This document shows, one piece after another, positions 9,189 through 19,553 of a stretch of 64,000 nucleotides of DNA; positions within the stretch are counted from its first letter, which is position 1; the number at the start of each line of letters is the position of its first letter. Made by a program: the position numbers and the translations under genes. Source of the DNA: Candidatus Binataceae bacterium. GTDB lineage: Bacteria; Desulfobacterota; Binatia; Binatales; Binataceae. The notes beneath the pieces were generated by a model that saw only the letters and a program-made list of their open reading frames with translations, made no database searches and had not been told where the DNA came from. The stretch lies in NCBI GenBank assembly GCA_036495685.1, contig DASXMJ010000149.1, forward strand, positions 1 through 64,000. Direction: 5' to 3'.

Positions 9189-10223
9189 ATGGCAAACCGC
9201 CGAAAGGCGCCGCCCCAGATTGCGATAAGCATGGGCGATCCGGCGGGCGTTGGCGCCGAGGTCATCCTCAAGTCGGCGGCCGTGCTCGCGCGCCGCCGCC
9301 GTGCGCCCTCGCTGATCGTAATAGGCGACTTGAAGGTCATGCTCGAGACCGCGCGCTGTCTCAAGCGAGTGCCCACACCCAGGCCATGGACGCCTGCGGC
9401 TCCGCCCGTCGGACTCGAACGCGGGCTCAGCGTGCTGGCAGCCAGCGAGCTTCCGCGGCTGGCGCGGCGCCCAGGGCATCCAACCGTCGCGGGTGGGGAG
9501 GCATCGTTTCAATACGTTATGCGCGGGGCGCGCATGGCGATGAGTGGAGAGGTCGACGCTTTGGTCACCGCACCCATCAGCAAGCAGGGCTGGCACCGCG
9601 CCGGACACGAATACCCCGGGCATTCGGAACTGGTCGCCGAAGTTGGACGGGCGCGGGCGTGGCGCATGATGTTCGCCGGCGCGCAGCTCAAGCTGGTGCT
9701 GGTAACCGTGCACATCGGTGTTCGCGAGGTCAGTTCGAAACTGACCCGCGGCACGGTGCTCGAGACAATTCGCCTCCTGCACCACCACCTGCGCGAAGGC
9801 GGGAGCAGGTCCCGGCCGCGAATCGGGGTGCTTGGGTTTAATCCACACGCGGGCGAGCAGGGACTCTTCGGCGATGAGGAAATCCGTGCGATCAGCCCCG
9901 CGATAAAGGCGGCGCGGCACTCCGGAATCGATGCCTTCGGGCCGCTGGCACCCGACACCGCATTCGTCCGCACCAACGGCCGCTTCAACTTCGATGCGGT
10001 GGTGGCAATGTATCACGACCAGGGCTTGATTCCGCTGAAGACTCTGGAGTTTGATCGCGCGGTGAACGTGACGCTGGGTCTGCCATTCATCCGGACCTGC
10101 CCGGATCACGGAACCGCATTCGATATTGCGGGCCTCGGGCGCGCCAATCCGGCTAGCATGATAGCGGCCATCGAGTACGCGTCGCGGGCGGTAGACTCGC
10201 GCGCCGCTCAGCGGGCAGCATAG
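9189..10223 (+). CDS. pdxA: 4-hydroxythreonine-4-phosphate dehydrogenase PdxA
   Basis: The 344-residue enzyme oxidises 4-phosphohydroxy-L-threonine in the DXP-dependent pyridoxal 5'-phosphate pathway. Family motifs are clear: [13 protein letters not shown] at the N-terminus, VTAPISKQ, the metal-site blocks [21 protein letters not shown] and [11 protein letters not shown], and the C-terminal [14 protein letters not shown] chose the ATG at 9189, 4 bases after the SurA-like stop; the frame is open further upstream, but that part is out-of-frame shadow of the preceding gene. The tight spacing to surA-like and uvrA (6 bases) argues for cotranscription. A Pro/Arg-rich insertion ([13 protein letters not shown]) after the first helix is unusual. 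Confidence 0.95.
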   Translation: MANRRKAPPQIAISMGDPAGVGAEVILKSAAVLARRRRAPSLIVIGDLKVMLETARCLKRVPTPRPWTPAAPPVGLERGLSVLAASELPRLARRPGHPTVAGGEASFQYVMRGARMAMSGEVDALVTAPISKQGWHRAGHEYPGHSELVAEVGRARAWRMMFAGAQLKLVLVTVHIGVREVSSKLTRGTVLETIRLLHHHLREGGSRSRPRIGVLGFNPHAGEQGLFGDEEIRAISPAIKAARHSGIDAFGPLAPDTAFVRTNGRFNFDAVVAMYHDQGLIPLKTLEFDRAVNVTLGLPFIRTCPDHGTAFDIAGLGRANPASMIAAIEYASRAVDSRAAQRAA

Positions 10224-10229
10224 TGGGTC

Positions 10230-13064
10230 ATGGCGGACAAGATCGTCATCAAGGGCGCCCGCGAGCACAATCTCAAGGATATCGACCTGGAGATTCCGCG
10301 CGACCGTCTGGTGGTGATCACGGGTCTCAGCGGCTCGGGCAAGTCCTCGCTCGCGTTTGACACGATTTACGCCGAAGGGCAGCGGCGCTATGTCGAGTCG
10401 CTGTCCGCGTACGCACGCCAGTTCCTCGAGCAGATGGAGAAGCCCGACGTCGACTCGATCGAGGGGCTCTCGCCGGCCATCTCGATCGAGCAGAAGACCA
10501 CCTCGCACAACCCGCGTTCGACCGTCGGCACCATCACCGAGATCTACGACTACCTGCGGTTGCTGTTCGCCAGGGTGGGGCATGCATTCTGCTACAACTG
10601 CGGACGGGAAATCACCCAGCAGAGCGTGCAGCAGATCGGAGATCGCATCATGTCGTGGCCCGAGGGTTCGCGCCTCCACGTGCTTGCACCCATCGTACGC
10701 GACCGCAAGGGCGAGTATCGCAAGGAACTGGCGGATCTGCGCCGAGCCGGCTTCGTACGCGCGAAAATCGACGGCAAGCTCTACGAGTTGGGCGAGGAGC
10801 CGGTCCTTAACAAGAACCAGCGCCATACTATTGAAGTGCTGGTCGATCGGCTGGCGATTCGCCCGGGCATCGAAAAACGGCTCAGTGACTCGCTCGAAGT
10901 CGCGTTCAAGTACGGCCAGGACCTGCTCAAGATCGAGCGGCTCGATGAGAAGAAGGGAGACGAGGCAATTTACTTCAGCCAGCGCTTTGCCTGCGTCGAG
11001 TGCGGCATTTCCTACCCTGAGATTACGCCGCGAATGTTCTCGTTCAACAGCCCGCACGGCGCTTGCACCGAGTGCTCGGGCATCGGCTCGATCATGTATT
11101 TCGATCCGGAGCTGGTCGTGCAAGACGAAGACCTGAGCATCTCGGACGGCGCCATCGCGCCATGGGCGACCATCAACTACATGCAGCCGGTTCTCGACGG
11201 CATCGCGGCGCACTACAAGTTCAGTCTCGACCAGCCCTGGAAGACGATTCCCGCGAAGGTGCGCAAGGCGATTCTGAGCGGCTCGGGCGAAGAGGAAATC
11301 GAGTTCGCGTACCAGCGCGGACACCATCGCGCCGAGTACGCGAAAACCTTCGAAGGCGTGCTGCAGTGGCTCGATCGGCGCTACAAGGAGACCGAGTCCG
11401 AAGGGGTGCGCGAGTGGCTCGAAGCGTACATGAACATGCGGCCGTGCCCCTCGTGTGCCGGCGCACGCCTCAAGAAGGAGAGTCTCTTCGTCCGATTCAA
11501 CGCGAAATCGATCTCTGAAGTGACCGCGATGTCGATAAAGCAAGCGCTGCAGTTCTTTGCGGCGCCGAAACTGAGCGCGCAGGAAACCGAAATTGGAAGA
11601 CTGATCTTAAAGGAAATCCGCGAGCGGCTTAATTTTCTTGCCGATGTTGGGTTGGACTACCTGACCCTCGAGCGCACCGCCGGCACGCTGTCAGGCGGTG
11701 AGGGGCAGCGTATTCGCCTGGCCACGCAGATCGGGTCCAGCCTGGTCGGTGTTCTCTACATCCTCGACGAGCCGTCCATCGGGCTTCATCAAAGAGACAA
11801 CCAGCGGTTGCTCGCGACGCTGAAACGCCTGAGAGATTTGGGCAATACGGTCCTGGTGGTAGAGCACGATCGCGAGACCATGCTCGAAGCGGATCATATC
11901 GTCGACATGGGACCGGGTGCCGGGGCGCAAGGCGGCTACCTGGTTGCGCAGGGCACGCCCGCGCAAATCATGAAGAACTCGGCTTCGCTGACCGGCAAAT
12001 ATCTTTCCGGCGAAATGGAGCTCGAAATTCCCGCGCGCCGACGTCAAATGCCGGGCCGCTGGCTGACCGTCAAGGGTGCGCGGGCAAATAATCTGCGCGA
12101 CTTGACCGTGCAGTTTCCGCTCGGCGTCTTCACCTGCATTACCGGGGTGTCGGGGTCCGGCAAATCAACCCTGGTTCTCGACACCGTCTATCGCGCGCTG
12201 GCGCAGAAGCTTAATCGATCGCGCGAGCACGCAGGGGCCTACAAGAGCATGGATGGAGTCGAGCACCTCGACAAGGTGATCCATGTCGACCAGAGCCCGA
12301 TCGGGCGGACCCCGCGATCGAATCCCGCGACCTATACGGGCCTGTTCACGCACATTCGTGAGCTGTTCGCGCAACTGCCCGACGCGCGCATGCGCGGTTA
12401 TGGTCCCGGACGGTTTTCCTTCAACGTGAAGGGCGGAAGATGCGAGGCCTGCGAGGGCGACGGCATCATCCGCATCGAGATGCATTTTCTGCCCGACGTT
12501 TATGTGACCTGCGAGGTCTGCGGCGGTCGGCGCTACAATCGCGACACGCTCGAGATTCAGTACAAGGGACGCAACATCGCGGATGTTCTCAATATGACCG
12601 TGGCGGAGGCAGTCGAGTTCATGGGTTCGGTCCCGCCGATTCGGCAGAAGCTGGAGACGCTGCGCGACGTGGGCCTCGACTACATCCATCTCGGGCAGTC
12701 GGCCACCACCCTCTCGGGCGGCGAAGCGCAGCGAATCAAATTGGCCAAGGAACTTTCGCGGCGTGCCACGGGCAGGACTCTTTACATCTTGGACGAGCCA
12801 ACCACCGGGCTGCACTTCGATGATATCAAGCGGCTGCTGGCGGTGCTCGGACGGCTGGCCGATTCCGGCAACACGATCGTCGTCATCGAGCACAATCTCG
12901 ATGTGATCAAAACCGCGGACTACGTGATTGACTTGGGTCCCGAAGGGGGCGACCGCGGCGGCACCCTGGTCGCCAAGGGCACGCCGGAGGAAGTCGCCGC
13001 GGCGACTGCCTCTTACACCGGTCAATTTCTACGCGAAGTCCTGCGTCAGCGCGCGGCCGCATAA
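10230..13064 (+). CDS. uvrA: excinuclease ABC subunit A (UvrA)
   Basis: The full-length 944-residue UvrA is the ATP-dependent damage-recognition subunit of nucleotide excision repair. Walker A motifs GLSGSGKSS (about 32-40) and GVSGSGKST (about 640), ABC signatures [12 protein letters not shown] and [12 protein letters not shown], and three zinc modules (CYNCG/CVECG, CPSC, and CEACEGDG...CEVCGG) are intact. The start ATG is 6 bases after pdxA. Position downstream of mfd in the same run fits a shared repair role, because Mfd hands lesions to UvrA. There is no uvrB or uvrC in the window. Confidence 0.98.
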   Translation: MADKIVIKGAREHNLKDIDLEIPRDRLVVITGLSGSGKSSLAFDTIYAEGQRRYVESLSAYARQFLEQMEKPDVDSIEGLSPAISIEQKTTSHNPRSTVGTITEIYDYLRLLFARVGHAFCYNCGREITQQSVQQIGDRIMSWPEGSRLHVLAPIVRDRKGEYRKELADLRRAGFVRAKIDGKLYELGEEPVLNKNQRHTIEVLVDRLAIRPGIEKRLSDSLEVAFKYGQDLLKIERLDEKKGDEAIYFSQRFACVECGISYPEITPRMFSFNSPHGACTECSGIGSIMYFDPELVVQDEDLSISDGAIAPWATINYMQPVLDGIAAHYKFSLDQPWKTIPAKVRKAILSGSGEEEIEFAYQRGHHRAEYAKTFEGVLQWLDRRYKETESEGVREWLEAYMNMRPCPSCAGARLKKESLFVRFNAKSISEVTAMSIKQALQFFAAPKLSAQETEIGRLILKEIRERLNFLADVGLDYLTLERTAGTLSGGEGQRIRLATQIGSSLVGVLYILDEPSIGLHQRDNQRLLATLKRLRDLGNTVLVVEHDRETMLEADHIVDMGPGAGAQGGYLVAQGTPAQIMKNSASLTGKYLSGEMELEIPARRRQMPGRWLTVKGARANNLRDLTVQFPLGVFTCITGVSGSGKSTLVLDTVYRALAQKLNRSREHAGAYKSMDGVEHLDKVIHVDQSPIGRTPRSNPATYTGLFTHIRELFAQLPDARMRGYGPGRFSFNVKGGRCEACEGDGIIRIEMHFLPDVYVTCEVCGGRRYNRDTLEIQYKGRNIADVLNMTVAEAVEFMGSVPPIRQKLETLRDVGLDYIHLGQSATTLSGGEAQRIKLAKELSRRATGRTLYILDEPTTGLHFDDIKRLLAVLGRLADSGNTIVVIEHNLDVIKTADYVIDLGPEGGDRGGTLVAKGTPEEVAAATASYTGQFLREVLRQRAAA

Positions 13065-13092
13065 CCGATCCACGGCGAGCGCGGGGACTCCA

Positions 13093-13776
13093 ATGAGGCA
13101 AGTCGGGCTGGTGGCGCTGACCGCCCTGGTGGGGTTGCTTTCGGGGTGCAGCAGCGGCGTTCAGCTCAATTCCACGCCGCTGGACCCAGCTCCAAAGACC
13201 GCGCGGATTCAGGACCTCTCGATGGCCATCGCGCGTTCGCCACGCGATCCGAAGTTCTACGTGGAACGGGCGCAGGCATATGAGGCCAACGGCCAGTACA
13301 AGACCGCGCTGGCCGATCTCGGCGAAGCCATGACGCTGCGCCCCGACAGCGCGAAGTATAGATATCTGCGCGGCATCGCCTATGCCTATGCGGGCGACGA
13401 ACAGGCAGCCAAGCAGGACTTTGCGCGCGCCGAGGCGATGGAGCCCGATTCTGCGGAAAGCTACAACGCTCGCGCGTGGCTGATGGCGACTGCGCCGGAT
13501 CCACAGATGCGTGATGGAAAAAAGGCCGTCGAGTCTGCGACCCGGGCCTGCGAAATGACCAATTGGAACGATCCCGACATGCTCGGAACGCTGGCCGCAG
13601 CCTACGCGGAGACCGGTGACTTCGCAGACGCGATCAAGTGGCAACGGAAAGCGTTGGACCTCACCTCACCTACGCTGTTGGTGACTCTCAACGAACGGCA
13701 GGCACGGCTCGCCCTCTACCAGAACCATCGTCCATGGCGTCCCGCTCCCCCGAATCATCCGCTGACTCCGTCATAA
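13093..13776 (+). CDS. tetratricopeptide-repeat lipoprotein
   Basis: The 227-residue product has a signal peptide with lipobox LLSGC (Cys about 18), then several TPR-like helical pairs: ERAQAYEANGQYKTALADLGEAMTL, LRGIAYAYAGDEQAAKQDFARAEAM, and TLAAAYAETGDFADAIKWQRKAL. TPR arrays mediate protein-protein contacts; the partner is unknown. The ATG at 13093, just after uvrA, gives the signal peptide its proper start, whereas the frame upstream is shadow of uvrA. The 3' end overlaps the convergent DUF488 gene by 22 bases. Confidence 0.8.
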   Translation: MRQVGLVALTALVGLLSGCSSGVQLNSTPLDPAPKTARIQDLSMAIARSPRDPKFYVERAQAYEANGQYKTALADLGEAMTLRPDSAKYRYLRGIAYAYAGDEQAAKQDFARAEAMEPDSAESYNARAWLMATAPDPQMRDGKKAVESATRACEMTNWNDPDMLGTLAAAYAETGDFADAIKWQRKALDLTSPTLLVTLNERQARLALYQNHRPWRPAPPNHPLTPS

Positions 13777-14297
13777 ACGATGTGACCATCGGCGATTCGG
13801 GCGAACGGCGTCATGTCGTGTTGGCGCAATTTGCCATCGGGCATGATGTGATCGACCTGCCATCCGCGTAGCACCAGATAGTCGGAGACGATTCTCCGGT
13901 GGCATCGCCACCACAATCCTTCCGAACACATGTAGGCGGTGCGCGTGGCCCGGGCCGTGGGGGCGGTGAGTTCCTCGAGACCGGCGGCGAATTCTGTAGA
14001 TTCGGTGTAGTCGGCGTACGAACGAAAGGCCGGATGGGTCCACCCGGTGTGCGGCGAATCTTCCCGCCGGCCGTGCCGCCTTCCGCCGAGCCGTTTCAGC
14101 CATTGATATTGAATGCCCGCCCGCAGGAGTGATTGAGAAAGCTCTGCCTGATTGAACTGAGGCCATTTGCGAGAGGAGGGGAAGGATCGCACGTCTGCGA
14201 CCAGCACGATCTGGTGTTCACCGAGCAGCCCGAGGAAACGCTCGATCGGATGGGTCGAGTGACCGACGGTGAAGATGCGCAGCGGCGATTGGTTCAC
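13755..14297 (-). CDS. DUF488 family protein
   Basis: The 180-residue product shows the DUF488 signature: an initial FTVGHSTHPIERFL strand-helix, VADVRSFP, the basic KWPQFNQ segment, LGGRR, and the late WWRCHRRIVSDYL motif. The function of the family is unestablished. I placed the start at the GTG at 14297, just before the conserved first strand; upstream TTG/GTG codons at 14363/14360 would add about 20 weakly coding residues. The tail overlaps the convergent TPR lipoprotein gene (13755-13776), so the two messages share complementary 3' ends. Confidence 0.8.
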   Translation of the reverse strand: MNQSPLRIFTVGHSTHPIERFLGLLGEHQIVLVADVRSFPSSRKWPQFNQAELSQSLLRAGIQYQWLKRLGGRRHGRREDSPHTGWTHPAFRSYADYTESTEFAAGLEELTAPTARATRTAYMCSEGLWWRCHRRIVSDYLVLRGWQVDHIMPDGKLRQHDMTPFARIADGHIVYDGVSG

Positions 14298-14439
14298 TCG
14301 GGAGCTTATCTCACAGGATCGTCGTTGGGGTTCCGGAAACGGACGAGCCACCCGCCGCACCAATTCCGCGCCGGGAAAAAAGGATACTGAGCGGGCCGCA
14401 GTGCCACTCGGACCCGAAGCTTCGGACGGCGCTTAGCGC

Positions 14440-15828
14440 CTACTTGCCGCCGCCGGCTCCCGCGGCGGTCTGGTTCAGCATCGCGGTGTTGATCGCCGCG
14501 TCATGCTGGTTCGCCACCACCACCAGCAGAGCATCGTCGGGGTGCAGATATTTGCGCGCCACCTCGAGCACATCCTGTTTGGTAACCGACTCAATCAGCT
14601 TGGGGTAGTGCTCGGCGTAATCGAGCCCCAGGCCGTACAGCTCCACCTGCAGCATGAATCCCGCGATCTGTTCCTGGCGATCGATCTTTAGAGGAAAGCT
14701 CCCGACCAGGAATTTGCGCGCATTATCCAGCTCCGCGTCGGAAACCGGGCTCTCCTGCATTTGCCGCATCTGCTGCAACACCATCTTGATCGCCTCGTTG
14801 GCACTCTGGTTTTTGGTCTGCAGCACCACCGCGAACGGCCCTGGAAATTTGCGCGCATCGAAAATGCTGGATACATGGTAGGCGAGGCCCGCCTTGCTCC
14901 GGACGGTTTTCATGAGGCGCGAGGCGAACACCCCACCCCCGAGAATGTAATTCATTACTTGAATTTTGTAGTAGTCGGGGTTCGAGCGAGCGATCCCGAC
15001 GAACCCGAGCATCACGTTTGCCTGCTGGACGTTGCGGTCGATGAGCTTGATGTCGAGCCCCGGGGCTAGCGCGGAGACAGTGGGTTGCGGCTGGGCCTCA
15101 ACCGCGCCGCCGGGCCCCGGCAGACTCTTCTCAAGCAAAGCTTTAACTTCGTTTGCGTCGACGTCCCCCGCGACCCCGATAACCGCGCTCCCGAGCTTGT
15201 AATAGTCACGGTAAAAATTGCGCACGTCGTCGCCATTCAGCTTGGCAACCGAGTCGGACGTCCCGGTCGTCGGATAGCCATAGGGCGTGTCGCCGAACAG
15301 ACTCTTTGCGAACGCAACCGCGGCGATGTAGCCGGGCTCTTCTTCGGCGGCTTTGATTCCCGCGACCTGCTCGGCGCGTTTGCGATCTATGTCGGCATCA
15401 CGAAGTCCGGGGCTGGATAGGATTGCGGCCAGCAGTCCGAGGGTGTCCTTTTCGTACTTCTTCAGTGCCGTGAACCCGGCGGTGGCATAGTCGTGCTCGG
15501 CGTCCACGAACAGCGAGCTGCCCATGAAATCGACCTTCTCATCGAAGGCCGTAGCGCTTAGCTCCCGCGTTCCCTGGTTCACGCATCGCGCGGTAAGCAT
15601 GGCAAGCCCGGCTTTGCCCGAGGGATCATGCCGGGAACCCGCATCGAGCGCGATTTCCACGGTGACCATCGGAAGCTCATGGTTTTCCGAAACCAGCAGG
15701 GTCGCGCCGTTGGCGAGCGTCATCCGCTTGATCTCGAGCGCGTACGCGGGCCTCGTGCCCGCGGCTCCCGCCAGCATCAGGCAGCTTGCGAGGATGCTCT
15801 TGAGAATCCAGTTCCTGCGCCGGATCAT
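14440..15828 (-). CDS. M16-family peptidase-like subunit, zinc motif absent
   Basis: This 462-residue exported protein has an N-terminal signal peptide and two M16 domains. Where active pitrilysin-type peptidases have HxxEH after the GSRxD loop, this sequence reads AMLTARCVNQGT, so both zinc histidines are missing and it should be catalytically dead. The C-terminal R/Y-type substrate region is kept (GGGVFASRLMKTVRSKAGLAYHV). In bacterial M16B pairs one chain carries the zinc site and the other supplies the arginine/tyrosine pair. It starts 4 bases inside the end of the active partner (ATGA overlap), so stoichiometric coupled synthesis is likely. Confidence 0.9.
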   Translation of the reverse strand: MIRRRNWILKSILASCLMLAGAAGTRPAYALEIKRMTLANGATLLVSENHELPMVTVEIALDAGSRHDPSGKAGLAMLTARCVNQGTRELSATAFDEKVDFMGSSLFVDAEHDYATAGFTALKKYEKDTLGLLAAILSSPGLRDADIDRKRAEQVAGIKAAEEEPGYIAAVAFAKSLFGDTPYGYPTTGTSDSVAKLNGDDVRNFYRDYYKLGSAVIGVAGDVDANEVKALLEKSLPGPGGAVEAQPQPTVSALAPGLDIKLIDRNVQQANVMLGFVGIARSNPDYYKIQVMNYILGGGVFASRLMKTVRSKAGLAYHVSSIFDARKFPGPFAVVLQTKNQSANEAIKMVLQQMRQMQESPVSDAELDNARKFLVGSFPLKIDRQEQIAGFMLQVELYGLGLDYAEHYPKLIESVTKQDVLEVARKYLHPDDALLVVVANQHDAAINTAMLNQTAAGAGGGK

Positions 15829-17252
15829 CGCGCCACCTCGTCCGCCGTCAGATCGATGTGGCGCACCTGCCCGCCGCTCGGACCGCCGCCCATGGCGCCC
15901 TTGGGAAGCACCCCGGTGGGAACCAGCACGCCAGTCGTACGGTTGTCGCTGACCAGGTATTTGCGCGCTACGCGTTGCACGTCGGCCGCGGTGACCTTGT
16001 CGATACCGGGCAGGTAGGCATCCACCTGCCTGTAGTCACCGAGCATCTCGTAAATGCCAAGCAACATCGCTTGACGAAAAACCGAATCCTGTCCGAAAAC
16101 GAATTGCGCCGCTTCCAGATTCTTCGCCTTCTGCAGCTCATCGGCGCTCACCGGGTGGTCGCGGAGTTCGGCAATCTCCTTGTCGACTTCCGCCAAAGCG
16201 TCCTCGGTTTTGACGCCGGGACGCATCTGGGCGGCGAACATGAAGAGGTTGGGGTCGAAGGAGGTCATGTCGAAACCGGCGTTGATTTCGATCACCATGC
16301 GCTTTTCCATGACCAGCCGCCGGTAAAGCCGCGCGCTTTTGCCATCGGCGAGCACTTCGCCCGCCACTTCCAGCGCGAAGGCGTCGCTGCCCACTTTGAG
16401 GTTAGGCACATGAAAACCTTCTTCAAATGCGGGCAGGTCGGCGGCGTGAAGCAGCTCAATCCTCCGCTCACCTCGCTGCTCCGGCTCGACGATTGGCATC
16501 GGCGGCGGCTTGGGTCCATTCTTGATTGCGGAAAAGGCCTCTTCGATTTGCTTCATGACCTGGTCGGCCTTGAAATCACCCACCGTCACGATCACCGCGT
16601 TCTGCGGCGAGTAGTAGATGCTGTGGTAGGCATAAACGTCGTCGAGGGTTAGACGCCGAATATCCTGCATCCATCCGATCACCGGCCAGTGGTAGGGATG
16701 CTCGACAAAAGCCGCCGCACGGGTCTGTTCGTCGAGCGCGTCTTCGGGCTTGTCCTCGGTCGACATCCGGCGTTCTTCCATCACCACCGCGCGCTCGGAC
16801 TCGAACCCCTGGGGCGCGAAATTCGCCATCCGATCCGCCTCCAGCGAGATGGGCACATCGAGGTGATCCTTGTTGATGTTCACGAAATAGTTGGTGTAGT
16901 CGGAGGTGGTGAAGGCGTTGTCCATCCCGCCGTTTTCCTGAATGATGTTGGAGAACTCCTCGGGCCCGTATTTCTTGGTGCCGCGGAACATCAGATGTTC
17001 AAGCAGATGCGAGATACCGGTCCTGCCGAACTGCTCGTTGCGAGAACCCACATGGTAGAAGACGCTGAAGGTCGCAACCGGAGCCTTGTGATTTTCCAGC
17101 ACCAGCACCCGAAGGCCGTTGGATAGGGTCTTGGACTTGACCGCGTCGGCCATGCCGGCGCGGGCGAGGCTCGCAGTCAGGGTGGAAAACAATAAAGCGG
17201 CCGCGATCGCTGCGGCCGCCCGACAGCTAATAGGCGATAAGATGGTACTCAT
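15825..17252 (-). CDS. M16-family zinc metallopeptidase, active subunit
   Basis: This is a 475-residue exported peptidase. After a signal peptide (hydrophobic through about residue 30), the inverted zinc motif HLLEH lies in GISHLLEHLMFRGT near residue 85, with the third-ligand glutamate region about 75 residues later (EDALDEQTRAAAFVEHPYHWPVIGW). It presumably degrades peptides in the periplasm together with the inactive subunit encoded immediately downstream. I used the ATG at 17252, which gives a compact signal peptide; the frame starts 12 codons earlier at 17288. The gene is divergent from the VWA gene. Confidence 0.92.
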   Translation of the reverse strand: MSTILSPISCRAAAAIAAALLFSTLTASLARAGMADAVKSKTLSNGLRVLVLENHKAPVATFSVFYHVGSRNEQFGRTGISHLLEHLMFRGTKKYGPEEFSNIIQENGGMDNAFTTSDYTNYFVNINKDHLDVPISLEADRMANFAPQGFESERAVVMEERRMSTEDKPEDALDEQTRAAAFVEHPYHWPVIGWMQDIRRLTLDDVYAYHSIYYSPQNAVIVTVGDFKADQVMKQIEEAFSAIKNGPKPPPMPIVEPEQRGERRIELLHAADLPAFEEGFHVPNLKVGSDAFALEVAGEVLADGKSARLYRRLVMEKRMVIEINAGFDMTSFDPNLFMFAAQMRPGVKTEDALAEVDKEIAELRDHPVSADELQKAKNLEAAQFVFGQDSVFRQAMLLGIYEMLGDYRQVDAYLPGIDKVTAADVQRVARKYLVSDNRTTGVLVPTGVLPKGAMGGGPSGGQVRHIDLTADEVAR

Positions 17253-17382
17253 GGCAACAAACCATCTAATGATGCGGATTGCTTGCAAGTCAAGGAAATA
17301 ACTGACGCGGCGGCCGCAGAGGCATCCTGTTCAAATTGCATCGTTGTTTCGGTCTCTGTAACAATCAGGCCCGTATGATCTG

Positions 17383-19464
17383 ATGGGTGACGCCGGCGAA
17401 AAGACTCAGGAACTATACGCGATCAAAGGGGTCGTGACGAAATTCATGCGGATGCTGTTTCCGCTCGAGTTTCGAATCGACTCGATCGCGAATACCAGCC
17501 CGATGCTGCCGTTTCAGTATCCGCTCGTCCCGGGCGAGATGATCTATCTGCCCGAGAAAGTGGAGCCCTTGGGCAAGCCTGGCGGCGCTTACAACTATTA
17601 TTTCGTGACCACGGCCCACCTCGCGGCGCGGCACGACTTTGGCACCTTCAGGCTTAAGCTTGCAGACTTACCGGGATTCGAGGAACGCGCGGAAACTGGG
17701 GTGGAAGCGATCGACAGCTTTGTCGCCTCGTTCGACGATCCCGCCTTAGCTGGCGCCCTCATGCGGCTTGGGGAAGCGGCCCGAATCGATGCGGAACTGG
17801 CGCGACGCTATCGCGGCTTGGCGCCGCGCATTGCCCAGGTCAATGAGGCATTGCTCGAATCGATGCCCCCCGACTCGCTCAGCACCATGCTTTTGCGCGG
17901 CGCGCTGGATCTGCTCGGTGGTGACGACGAAATCGTGCCGAGCTTCGCACGGATGGCGGCGACCTTTTTCGCGCCGTTACGCGAGCGCCACGCCGATGTG
18001 CTGACCACGGCTCAGCAGACCACCTCGCTCTACAAGTGGATCGAAGACCTGATCGCGCGCGCCCGCGAAGCCGGCGAGGGTGAGCCGCTGTCCGGTGACG
18101 CGGACCGCATGCGCAATGATCTGATCAGCAGCCGCATGAAGGCCGCCGAGGGCCCCGACGGTTCGATGGGCGAGGATGGCGAAGAGGCGGACGGCGGGGG
18201 CGAGCCGGACCAGAAGCTCAGCATGGAAACCTCCGGCCAACAGAGCAAAGGCAGCAAGGGTCGCGCCTTGTCTCCCGAGGAGCTGCGCAAGCTCATCGAA
18301 CAAGGTGCGCAGATTCGTCCGTCACAGGGTGATGGCAACGTCGACGGCGAGGGCATGTACCTGACCCAGCTCACCGGCAAGCAGATGAGCGAACTCGAGC
18401 AGATGCGCGAGCAACTCGCGGAAGTAGGTTCGATGACGGGGCAGGGCCGCCTGATGCTTGCGCGCAATCGGCAGGACTCGTACTACGCCTACGACGAGTG
18501 GGACTATGTGCTCGGCGACTATCGGCGCAACTGGTGCCGGTTGCGGGAGATCCCGCTGGCCGGTGACGACGGTGATTTTTACAACAGTACCCTAAGTCGC
18601 TATTCGGAACTGCTCCCGATAATTCGGCGTAACTTCCAGCGCATCCGTCCCGCATCGTATCGGATGGTGCGCGGGCTCGAGGACGGGGAAGAGATAGACC
18701 TGGACCGCAGTATCGAGGCACGGGTGTCGCGGCGGATGGGCGAAATTCCCGATCCCCGCGTCTACAAAGCGCGTAAAAAGGAATCGCGCGATGTCGCCAC
18801 CTTGTTCCTGCTCGACATGTCGGCTTCGACCGACGAACCGATTCATCGCGAGCCGCGCAAGTACAATGAGGATGACGATCCTGACGATTGGATGAAGGCC
18901 TGGCAGCGCAGGCCGCAGGCCGCCCAGCGTCCGCGCCGCATCATCGACGTCAACAAGGAAGCGTTGGTCATCATGGCCCAGTCGCTGGAGGAGTTGGGTG
19001 ACCAGTATGCGATCATGGGCTTTTCCGGTCATGGCCGCGACAACGTGGAATTCTACGTGATCAAGGAATTTGACCAGGAACTGTCTGATGAGGTCCGCGC
19101 GCGCGTGGGCGCGGTGGAACCCAAGCGATCGACCCGGATGGGCGCGGCGATTCGTCACGTGCGCGAGAAGTTCAAAGACGTGAACTCGCGCGCCAAGCAC
19201 GTGATCCTGCTGAGTGACGGCTTTCCCCAGGACTTCGACTACGGACACGACCGCAGGTCCAACGCGTACGGAATTCAGGACACCATGGTCGCGCTCAAGG
19301 AACTCGAGCTGGCCGGGGTACTGCCGTTTTGTATCACGGTCGACAAAACCGGTCACGACTATCTGCGCCAGATGTGCCAGTCCTCGCGGTACCTGGTGAT
19401 CGAAGACATAACCTCCCTGCCGCGCCAACTTCCCAAAGTGTACGAGCAGGTGGTCCGCTGGTAG
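17383..19464 (+). CDS. NorD-like von Willebrand factor A domain protein
   Basis: The 693-residue cytoplasmic-looking protein has a helical N-terminal half, an acidic glycine-rich middle (about 255-330), and a C-terminal VWA domain. The metal-ion-dependent adhesion site DMSAS starts at Asp478, and the tail has SDGFPQDFDYG, YGIQDT and CITVDKTGHDYLRQM, as in NorD/CbbO-type activators. Those proteins work with a MoxR-class AAA+ ATPase (NorQ/CbbQ) to insert metals or activate enzymes. No AAA+ partner is adjacent: upstream is the divergent M16 operon and downstream a convergent nucleotidyltransferase gene. The client is therefore unknown. Confidence 0.82.
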   Translation: MGDAGEKTQELYAIKGVVTKFMRMLFPLEFRIDSIANTSPMLPFQYPLVPGEMIYLPEKVEPLGKPGGAYNYYFVTTAHLAARHDFGTFRLKLADLPGFEERAETGVEAIDSFVASFDDPALAGALMRLGEAARIDAELARRYRGLAPRIAQVNEALLESMPPDSLSTMLLRGALDLLGGDDEIVPSFARMAATFFAPLRERHADVLTTAQQTTSLYKWIEDLIARAREAGEGEPLSGDADRMRNDLISSRMKAAEGPDGSMGEDGEEADGGGEPDQKLSMETSGQQSKGSKGRALSPEELRKLIEQGAQIRPSQGDGNVDGEGMYLTQLTGKQMSELEQMREQLAEVGSMTGQGRLMLARNRQDSYYAYDEWDYVLGDYRRNWCRLREIPLAGDDGDFYNSTLSRYSELLPIIRRNFQRIRPASYRMVRGLEDGEEIDLDRSIEARVSRRMGEIPDPRVYKARKKESRDVATLFLLDMSASTDEPIHREPRKYNEDDDPDDWMKAWQRRPQAAQRPRRIIDVNKEALVIMAQSLEELGDQYAIMGFSGHGRDNVEFYVIKEFDQELSDEVRARVGAVEPKRSTRMGAAIRHVREKFKDVNSRAKHVILLSDGFPQDFDYGHDRRSNAYGIQDTMVALKELELAGVLPFCITVDKTGHDYLRQMCQSSRYLVIEDITSLPRQLPKVYEQVVRW

Positions 19465-19553
19465 ACGCTCGCGGCCCGACCGAAAACCCGCTGGCGGTAC
19501 CCCTCCCGCGCAACGGGATCGCCATCCGATTTCTCTGATCGAGCGACCGGTAA

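Noticed and set aside
8084-9376. 430-codon minus-strand open frame
   Set aside because: It is antisense of the SurA-like gene and pdxA start, with repetitive RRAGLGR stretches mirroring the 18-bp repeat. Not a gene.
9150-11543. 797-codon minus-strand open frame
   Set aside because: It lies entirely opposite pdxA and uvrA, which are certain; the translation is Arg/Leu/His-rich with no domain. It arises from GC-rich codon bias.
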